Source: Nocardioides sp. REDSEA-S33_B3
GTDB lineage: Bacteria > Actinomycetota > Actinomycetes > Propionibacteriales > Nocardioidaceae
Reading direction: 5' to 3'
Length of the DNA: 64,000 bases
Assembly (NCBI GenBank): GCA_001627335.1
Contig: LUPK01000047.1
Location: 23,155 to 87,154, forward strand
Made by a program: the position numbers and the translations under genes. The notes below the pieces were generated by a model. It had not been told where the DNA came from. It saw nothing but the letters and a program-made list of their open reading frames with translations, and ran no database searches. This document shows positions 58,769-64,000 of the stretch, one piece after another; position 1 is the stretch's first letter, and every line of letters starts with the position of its first letter.

Positions 58769-58834
58769 GTCGTCGCCTCCGGGACTGGGCGGGAAGGGTG
58801 TCGACCGGTCAACAACGTGTCGGGGTCAACCATT

Positions 58835-58862
58835 CCCGGCCCCCGGTCGACCGGGGGCCGGG
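58835..58862. terminator. Perfect palindrome terminator between purine permease and MFS genes
   Basis: 28-bp perfect palindrome (58835-58862), a 12-bp stem with a TCGA loop, 3 bp from the permease stop on the minus strand. Confidence 0.7.
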
Positions 58863-58864
58863 TC

Positions 58865-60328
58865 TCAGGTGAGCCAGGCGGTGATCGGGTCGATGGCGAA
58901 GTAGACGACGAACAGCGCGGCCACCACGAGCAGCAGCGGGTGGAGCGCGCGGGCCTTGCCCAGGACCAGCTTGATCAGCACGTAGGAGACGAACCCGGCG
59001 CCGATGCCGACGGTGATCGAGTAGGTGAACGGCATCAGCACGATCGTGAGGAACGCGGGGATCGCGATCTCGAGGTCGGCCCAGTCGACTCCGGTGACCT
59101 GCTGCATCATCAGGAAGCCCACGAGGACCAGCGCCGGGACGGCCGCCTCGGACGGGATCGCGCTCACGATCGGCGCGAAGAAGGTCGAGAGCAGGAACAG
59201 CAGACCGGTGACCACCGAGGCCAGACCGGTGCGCGCACCCTCGCCGACGCCCGAGGCCGACTCGATGTAGGAGGTGTTGGACGACACCCCGCCCAGGCCA
59301 CCGGCGATCGCGGCGACGGAGTCGACGACCAGGATCCGCTCGGTGTGCGGCGGGACCCCCTCGGCGTCGTTGAGGCCGGCCTCCGCACCGATGGCGGTCA
59401 TCGTGCCCATGGTGTCGAAGAAGTCGGCGAGCATGAGCGAGAAGACGAGCAGGATCGCACCGATCACCCCGACGGCCCCGGCGGAGAAGGCCCCGAACAG
59501 GTCGACCCGGAACAACGTGCCGAAGTCGGGCACGTCCACGATGCCGTCGAAGGTCGGGACGGTCAGGCCCCATCCGCCGGGGTTGCTCTCCACGTCACGG
59601 GCGCCGAGGTCCAGGGCCGCCTCGAGCAGGAAGGCGCCCAGGGTGGTCACCGCGATGGCCAGCAGGATCGCGCCCTTGACCCGGCGCACCCACAGGGCGA
59701 TGAGAAGCAGCAGGCCGAGGCTGAACACCAGGACCGGCCACCCCGACAGCTGCCCGGTGGCGCCCAGCTGCACCGGCGTACCGGCACCGGGACGGACGAA
59801 GCCCGCGTCGACGAACCCGATCAGCGCGATGAAGAGGCCGATGCCGACCGAGATCGCGACCTTGAGCTGGTTGGGGACGGCGTGGAAGACCGCGCTGCGG
59901 AAGCCGGTGAGCACCAGGACGAGGATCACCACGCCCTCGAGCACCACCAGGCCCATCGCCGCCTCCCAGGTGGAGACCGTGGCGATCGAGAACGCCACGA
60001 AGGCGTTGAGGCCGAGCCCGGCGGCCAGGGCCAGCGGGAACTTGGCGACCGAGCCCATCAGGATCGTCAGGACGCCCGCCACCAGGGCGGTGCCGGCCGC
60101 GACGGCCGGCAGGTTCGGCTCGGAGCCCCCGCCGAGGTAGGCCCCGGTGGAGTCCGGGACCAGCCCGAGGATCAGGGGGTTCAGCACGATGATGTAGGCC
60201 ATCGTCAGGAACGTGACGACCCCGCCGCGGACCTCACGGGCCACGGTCGAGCCGCGGGCGGTGATCTCGAAGTATCGGTCGAGGGCGCTGGGGGCGTGGG
60301 GGCTGCTGGTGGTCCCGGGGGTGCTCAC
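58865..60328 (-). CDS. NCS2-family (AzgA-like) purine permease
   Basis: 487 residues from the GTG at 60328 (STPGTTSSPHAPSALDRYFEITARGSTVAREVRGG); the open frame further upstream overlaps the divergent DUF2530 promoter. About thirteen transmembrane segments. Family motifs: GLGLNAFVAFS, LVVLEGVVILVLVLTGFR, MLADFFDTMGTMTAIGAEAGL and SYIESASGVGEGARTGLASVVTG. The DxFDTMGT and NTSYIESASGV stretches mark the AzgA/GhxP hypoxanthine-adenine-guanine:H+ symporters. It has its own terminator. Confidence 0.92.
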   Translation of the reverse strand: MSTPGTTSSPHAPSALDRYFEITARGSTVAREVRGGVVTFLTMAYIIVLNPLILGLVPDSTGAYLGGGSEPNLPAVAAGTALVAGVLTILMGSVAKFPLALAAGLGLNAFVAFSIATVSTWEAAMGLVVLEGVVILVLVLTGFRSAVFHAVPNQLKVAISVGIGLFIALIGFVDAGFVRPGAGTPVQLGATGQLSGWPVLVFSLGLLLLIALWVRRVKGAILLAIAVTTLGAFLLEAALDLGARDVESNPGGWGLTVPTFDGIVDVPDFGTLFRVDLFGAFSAGAVGVIGAILLVFSLMLADFFDTMGTMTAIGAEAGLNDAEGVPPHTERILVVDSVAAIAGGLGGVSSNTSYIESASGVGEGARTGLASVVTGLLFLLSTFFAPIVSAIPSEAAVPALVLVGFLMMQQVTGVDWADLEIAIPAFLTIVLMPFTYSITVGIGAGFVSYVLIKLVLGKARALHPLLLVVAALFVVYFAIDPITAWLT

Positions 60329-60385
60329 GGAGGCACACCCAACCAGACCCTCCCGGCGGGCGTCGAGACGGGCCGTGACGACGGC

Positions 60386-60391
60386 TACAGT
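60386..60391 (+). promoter_or_regulatory. -10 box of leaderless promoter for DUF2530 operon
   Basis: TACAGT, 7 nt before the GTG at 60399. Confidence 0.45.
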
Positions 60392-60398
60392 CGCGGTC

Positions 60399-60689
60399 GT
60401 GGACCTGCGCGACGAGCAGCCGACCCAGCACGAGATCGGCAACCGGACCTTCCTGGTCGCCGACGTCGACCCGCTCGACGTCGACGGGGTGCGGACCGTG
60501 TCGGTGGGCTCGGGGATGTTCCTGCTCGGCTTCTTGGCGCTGCTCCCGTTCTACGGCTCGCTGGAGGAGAACGGCCGCACCTGGTGGCTGTGGATGTGCC
60601 TGACCGGCTTCGCGCTCGGGCTCTTCGGCGTGGAGTACTGCCGGCGCCGCCGCGCCGCCCGCGACCGGATGCGCGAGGACGGGGAGTGA
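60399..60689 (+). CDS. DUF2530 family membrane protein
   Basis: 96 residues, GTG start. N-terminal TFLVADVDPLDVDGVRTVSVGSGMFLLGF leads into two transmembrane helices (about 36-52 and 63-80), and the C-terminus is basic (RRRRAARDRMREDGE). DUF2530 proteins are small, actinobacteria-specific and of unknown function. Stop overlaps the next gene's GTG by 4 nt, so it is coupled to a methyltransferase. Confidence 0.85.
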   Translation: MDLRDEQPTQHEIGNRTFLVADVDPLDVDGVRTVSVGSGMFLLGFLALLPFYGSLEENGRTWWLWMCLTGFALGLFGVEYCRRRRAARDRMREDGE

Positions 60690-61357
60690 GCACTCCCCCG
60701 TCCCTCCCACCCACCCGCTGGGAGCAGGCCGGCCCGGAGGCCGCCCGGGGCTTCGGACGCAAGTTCGCCGAGCTCGTCGCGAGCGGCCAGGACGTCGACG
60801 GCGAGGCCCGCCTGGCCGACACCCTGCTGCCGCGCGGCGGCCGCGTCCTCGACGTGGGCGCCGGGATGGGGCGCGTGACCGCTGCCCTCTCTGCGCGCGG
60901 GCACACGGTCGTCGGGCTCGAGCCCGACCTCGCGTTGGTCGAGCAGGCACGCAGCACCTACCCCGGCATCGACGTCCTGCACAGCGACGTCCTCGGCCTC
61001 GACGACGAGCTGCTCGGCGAGCGACCCGCTGAGTTCGACCTGGTGGTCGTCGTCGGCAACGTCATGGTCTTCCTCGCCGAGGGCACCGAGCGCCGGGTGC
61101 TGTCGCTGCTCCGCTCCCGCCTCGCGCCGGGCGGCCGGGTGCTGCTCGGCTTCCACCTCGTCGGAGCACCGGCGCACGCGCGGTCCTACCCCGCCGAGGA
61201 GTTCGTGGCCGAAGTCGAGGCGTGCGGGCTGCGGGTCGATGCGCGGTTCGGCTCCTACGAGCTGCACCCGGCCAACGAGGAGTACGCCGTGTGGGTGCTG
61301 TCGGCCGACGACGCTGCTGCGCCCTCGACCGAGCTCGGGCGCGCGTTCCGCGACTGA
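60686..61357 (+). CDS. Class I SAM-dependent methyltransferase
   Basis: 223 residues from the GTG at 60686, overlapping the DUF2530 stop (GTGA). SAM motif I VLDVGAGMGRVTAALSARGHTVVGLEPD, motif IV FDLVVVVGNVMVFLAEGTERRVL, then LAPGGRVLLGFHLVG. This is the UbiG/Methyltransf_25 type acting on small molecules or proteins; the substrate is unknown. The longer frame running in from 57905 is antisense to the permease and MFS genes and not coding. Confidence 0.87.
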   Translation: MSTPPSLPPTRWEQAGPEAARGFGRKFAELVASGQDVDGEARLADTLLPRGGRVLDVGAGMGRVTAALSARGHTVVGLEPDLALVEQARSTYPGIDVLHSDVLGLDDELLGERPAEFDLVVVVGNVMVFLAEGTERRVLSLLRSRLAPGGRVLLGFHLVGAPAHARSYPAEEFVAEVEACGLRVDARFGSYELHPANEEYAVWVLSADDAAAPSTELGRAFRD

Positions 61358-61362
61358 CCGCC

Positions 61363-61406
61363 GGGTCTCGACGCCCGCTCGCTGGCGCTCGCTGCTCGAC
61401 CAGCGG
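61363..61406. repeat. REP-like interspersed palindrome
   Basis: A stretch reading gggtctcgacgcccgctcg, then ctggcgctcgctgctcgacc, then agcgg lies just after the methyltransferase stop. Partly self-complementary (GGTC..TCGA with TCGACC). From general experience very similar sequences recur between genes in Nocardioides-like genomes; only one copy is present here. Confidence 0.5.
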
Positions 61407-61427
61407 TGGTCCAGGTCGGCGCGTCGG

Positions 61428-62216
61428 TCAGAAGGACTCGATGAGGCTGGCGTCGAGGTCGTCGACGACCGGCTCGGGCAGCGGCTGCGGCTCGTGCTTC
61501 TTGGCCAGTCGGACCTCGGAGTGGGCCCCGCAGCCGTGGTCGAGGGAGACGATGCGGCCGTCGTCGTTGGCGTCGCCGTTGGCGCAGACGCCGAAGGTCT
61601 CGGCCAGCGGACCGGCGATGCGCATGAGGAACCCGCACGACGTGCACTGGTCGGGCGCCGACTGGGCGATCGGGGCCGAGGGGCCGCCGTCACCGTCGTA
61701 CCAGCGCTGGGCGGCGAGCTCGCGGCCCTCCGGGGAGAGGGTGCGGGAGCGACCGAGGCCGAGGTCCTTGGCGACCTGGCGGATCTGCGCCTTCTCGTCG
61801 GCGTCGAGCGGGTCGTCGCCGAAGGAGTAGGTGGGGACCAGGCGCGGGTCGTCGTCGGCGACCGGCAGCAGGTCGCCCGGGGACAGGTCGCCGGGGCGGA
61901 TGCGCTCGCGGTAGGGCACCCACTCGGGCGCCACGATGGCCTCGTCGCCGGGCAGCAGCACCGTCTCGGCGACGGTCACGTGCTTCTGGCGGGGGGCGCG
62001 GACCAGCGTCACGCACCAGTGCCAGCCGACGTAGCCCTTGCGGGTGCAGGCGAAGCGGTGGGTGACCACGCGCTCGCCCTCGACGTCGTGGCCGAGGTGC
62101 TCGCCCACGTCACGCGGGTCGTCCACGTCGGCGACCAGGGCGTCGCGTGCGACGTCGACGGCCGCGACCGTGGCACGGTCGGGCTTGGCACGGGCGATGG
62201 TCGTCACGGCGAGCAA
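61428..62216 (-). CDS. DUF3027 family protein with Cys-rich zinc-ribbon-like C-terminus
   Basis: 262 residues. I take a TTG at 62216 as start because GGGGAGGAGG ends 6 nt upstream; the GTG at 62207 is the alternative. The middle has TRKGYVGWHWCVTLVRAPRQKHVTVAE and LLPGDEAIVAPEWVPYRERI. The C-terminal part carries CTSCGFLMRIAG, FGVCANG and LDHGCGAHSEV, four Cys that could bind zinc. DUF3027 is conserved across actinobacteria with no known function. It diverges from an MFS gene, an arrangement I believe recurs in the phylum. Confidence 0.88.
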   Translation of the reverse strand: MLAVTTIARAKPDRATVAAVDVARDALVADVDDPRDVGEHLGHDVEGERVVTHRFACTRKGYVGWHWCVTLVRAPRQKHVTVAETVLLPGDEAIVAPEWVPYRERIRPGDLSPGDLLPVADDDPRLVPTYSFGDDPLDADEKAQIRQVAKDLGLGRSRTLSPEGRELAAQRWYDGDGGPSAPIAQSAPDQCTSCGFLMRIAGPLAETFGVCANGDANDDGRIVSLDHGCGAHSEVRLAKKHEPQPLPEPVVDDLDASLIESF

Positions 62217-62331
62217 TCATGCCTCCTCCCCGGTGGTCGTGTCAGGTCGCCCCGCCCGACGGACGCGTCCCGGCCTGCAGCCCCGTGTCCCTCACCCGAC
62301 CCGCTCGGTGCCACCAGGCAGGATGGGGCGC

Positions 62332-63831
62332 ATGACGACGCCGCCCGAGGACCAGCCGGGTGCCGCGTCCTCCGCGAGCGGCCCCGGCCGTACGTCGGTG
62401 GACGGCTCGGCCGGGGCGGCGGGCGGGTCCGGTGGGACCTCCGGCGGCGCGGCCGGACCCATCCCGGGCAGCCGGGCCAGGGCCGTCGGCAGGGGGCTGG
62501 GGACCGGCGCCAGGGTGACCGGCCGCGGGGCGGCCGGGGTCGCCAGGGCGACGGGCCGGGCGACGGCGTACGTCGGGGTCCAGGCGCGGCGCGCCGCCGG
62601 TGCCCAGGGGGCCGAGGACTCCGGTCTCAACCGACTGATCTACCTGCACTTCTTCAACACCGCGGGCGACGCGGCCGTGGCGATCTCGCTGGCCGGCAGC
62701 CTGTTCTTCCAGGTGCCGTCCGGCGAGGCCCGGGGGCAGGTGGCGCTCTTCCTGGGCCTGACGATGCTGCCGTTCGCGATCGTGGCGCCGCTGATCGGGC
62801 CGTTCCTCGACCGGTTCTCCCACGGACGACGGTGGGCGATCGGGGCGACGATGGCCTTCCGCGCGTTCCTCGCCTGGGCGCTGGCGGGCGCCATCGCCAC
62901 CGGTGACTCGCCGTGGCTCTTCGCCGCCGCGCTCGGTGTTCTCGTCTCCTCCAAGGCCTACGGGGTGACCCGCGCGGCCGCGGTGCCCCGCTTGCTGCCC
63001 GAGGGCTTCACGCTGGTCAAGGCCAACGGGCGGGTCTCGCTGGCCGGCATCGTCGGCGCGTCCGTGTCGGCGCCCCTGGCGGGTCTGGCCTCGCTCGCGG
63101 GGTCGGAGTGGTCGCTGCGCTACGCGTTCCTGCTGTTCGTGGTCGCCACCGTCTGCGCGATCCGGCTCCCGGAGAAGGTTGACTCGTCGGTGGGCGAGGG
63201 CGAGCTGGTGCTGATGGGCGAGAGCCTGCTGCGGCCCGGCCGGCGCCCGCGGACCCGCATCCCGCACCCGGTCGCGTTCGCGCTTCGGGCCAACTGCGGG
63301 CCGCGGTGGATGAGCGGTTTCCTGCTCATGTTCATGGCGTTCCTGCTGCGCGAGAACCCACCCGACTCAGGGCTCTCCGCCGAGGTGCTGATCGCACTGG
63401 TGGTCGGTGCCGCCGGCGCCGGCAACGGGCTCGGCGTCGCGCTCGCCTCGCTCCTGCGGCGCATCAACCCGTCGGTGACGGTCGTGCTGGCCCTCCTGGC
63501 CGACGCGACGCTGGCGATCGTGGCCACCGTGTTCTATGGGGTGCTGCCGCTCGTCCTGCTCGGGCTGGTCGCCGGGCTGTCGCAGTCGCTGGCGAAGTTC
63601 TGCCTCGACGCCACGATCCAGCGCGACGTGCCCACCGGGGTCCAGGCGTCGGCGTTCGCACGCTCGGACACGACCCTCCAGCTGGCCTGGGTCATCGGCG
63701 GCTTCGTCGGCATCGCCCTGCCCCTGGACCCGCCGCGGCTCGGTCTCGGGGTCGCCTTCGCCGTGCTCGCGGCGTGGTCGGTGTTCGTGCTGGCCAGCCG
63801 GCGCTCGATGCCGGTGCCGGTCGCCGGCTGA
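62332..63831 (+). CDS. MFS transporter with Gly/Ala-rich basic N-terminal extension
   Basis: 499 residues from the ATG at 62332 (an ATG at 62323 would add three). The first 95 residues are disordered: Gly/Ser/Ala-rich, then Arg/Gly-rich (RGLGTGARVTGRGAAGVARATGR). About eleven to twelve transmembrane helices follow, beginning LIYLHFFNTAGDAAVAISLAGS, with APLIGPFLDRFSHGRRWAIG as the motif-A loop and KAYGVTRAAAVPRLLPEGFTLVKANGRVSL. Substrate unknown; divergent from DUF3027, so the two may share regulation. Confidence 0.87.
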   Translation: MTTPPEDQPGAASSASGPGRTSVDGSAGAAGGSGGTSGGAAGPIPGSRARAVGRGLGTGARVTGRGAAGVARATGRATAYVGVQARRAAGAQGAEDSGLNRLIYLHFFNTAGDAAVAISLAGSLFFQVPSGEARGQVALFLGLTMLPFAIVAPLIGPFLDRFSHGRRWAIGATMAFRAFLAWALAGAIATGDSPWLFAAALGVLVSSKAYGVTRAAAVPRLLPEGFTLVKANGRVSLAGIVGASVSAPLAGLASLAGSEWSLRYAFLLFVVATVCAIRLPEKVDSSVGEGELVLMGESLLRPGRRPRTRIPHPVAFALRANCGPRWMSGFLLMFMAFLLRENPPDSGLSAEVLIALVVGAAGAGNGLGVALASLLRRINPSVTVVLALLADATLAIVATVFYGVLPLVLLGLVAGLSQSLAKFCLDATIQRDVPTGVQASAFARSDTTLQLAWVIGGFVGIALPLDPPRLGLGVAFAVLAAWSVFVLASRRSMPVPVAG

Positions 63832-63867
63832 CGTGCGCGAGTGACCTCTCGGCCGTGCGTGAGCGAC
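63832..63867. repeat. Inverted copy of the 22-bp repeat next to IS30 end
   Basis: 63832-63853 is a full unit in reverse orientation relative to the array at 28283-28393, and 63854-63867 is a second unit cut short. It starts at the base after the MFS stop codon and ends where the IS30-like sequence begins. Confidence 0.8.
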
Positions 63868-64000
63868 GGCGGATTCAAGGGGTGGTCGCAACACCTTTGG
63901 TTTGGTCTTCGGCGAGCAACTTAGCGAAGACCTCTGCTGGGGTGTGGAAGCCGAGTCGTTTGCGGGGGCGGTTGTTGAGCTGTTTGGCGATGGCGTCGAG
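63868..64000 (-). mobile_element. Right-edge fragment of an IS30-family insertion sequence
   Basis: The 3' end of an IS30-type transposase plus a probable terminal repeat (ggattcaaggggtggtcg, then caacacc) inside the end of the gene. The element continues beyond the window. Base composition is lower in GC than the surroundings. Confidence 0.75.
63875..64000 (-). CDS. IS30-family transposase, C-terminal 41 residues (partial)
   Basis: The visible frame reads LDAIAKQLNNRPRKRLGFHT then PAEVFAKLLAEDQTKGVATTP and stops at 63877-63875. The N-N-R-P-R-K-x-L-G-x-x-T-P-A-E signature is the hallmark of the C-terminal end of IS30 (DDE) transposases. The catalytic domain lies outside the window, so integrity cannot be judged. 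Confidence 0.85.
   Translation of the reverse strand, partial: LDAIAKQLNNRPRKRLGFHTPAEVFAKLLAEDQTKGVATTP

Noticed and set aside
57905..60685. Long in-frame extension upstream of the methyltransferase gene
   Set aside because: Antisense to the MFS and NCS2 genes and crosses the DUF2530 gene; the GTG at 60686 with GTGA overlap is the better start.

Overview
The window is very GC-rich DNA from an actinomycete, most likely a Nocardioides-like member of the Propionibacteriales. The evidence is a mycothiol-type maleylpyruvate isomerase homologue, DUF3027 and DUF2530 proteins, a Cys-less S4, many GTG starts, paired FadE acyl-CoA dehydrogenases, and many genes with a TAnnnT box 6-8 nt before the start codon (leaderless transcription). 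I saw no rRNA, tRNA or CRISPR array. The genus is an inference from gene content and style, not from a marker comparison.

The backbone is the ribosomal-protein supercluster, almost all on the minus strand and so read right to left. The str group comes first (rpsL-rpsG-fusA-tuf, 57.3-52.9 kb), then S10-spc (rpsJ to rplO, 50.3-40.8 kb). After a terminator come secY-adk-map (40.6-37.9 kb), infA-rpmJ-rpsM-rpsK-rpsD-rpoA-rplQ (35.3-31.4 kb), and rplM-rpsI followed by glmM (9.0-6.6 kb). Non-ribosomal genes sit between the blocks: carboxymuconolactone decarboxylase/TPR/trmB between S10 and str, and a TerC-type membrane protein with a probable Mn2+ riboswitch plus a luciferase-like monooxygenase between map and infA. 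The 0-31 kb part holds cell-wall precursor genes (glmS, glmM), coenzyme A genes (acpS, coaA), an ABC exporter and citrate synthase. It also holds a large secreted repeat protein, an acyl-CoA ligase, an HtrA protease, a cNMP/CBS/DUF294-exonuclease pair, an ABC-F ATPase, a FadE-FadE-esterase operon, truA, and a PfkB kinase/GntR pair. The right end (57.5-64 kb) has two MFS transporters, a purine permease, DUF2530-methyltransferase, DUF3027, and the edge of an IS30-family insertion sequence.

The most interesting non-coding signal is a pair of homologous structured RNA elements of about 107 nt, one between rpsI and glmM and one between rpoA and rplQ. They share core sequence and identical geometry, and their stems differ by compensatory changes. 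The most interesting protein is the 954-residue choice-of-anchor-A protein at 11.8-14.7 kb, in which three tandem His/Cys-marked domains appear to interrupt a DUF11 domain. Other points are a 22-bp repeat family also found at the IS30 junction, a multiply frameshifted secreted-protein pseudogene, and several start codons that a routine pipeline would probably misplace.
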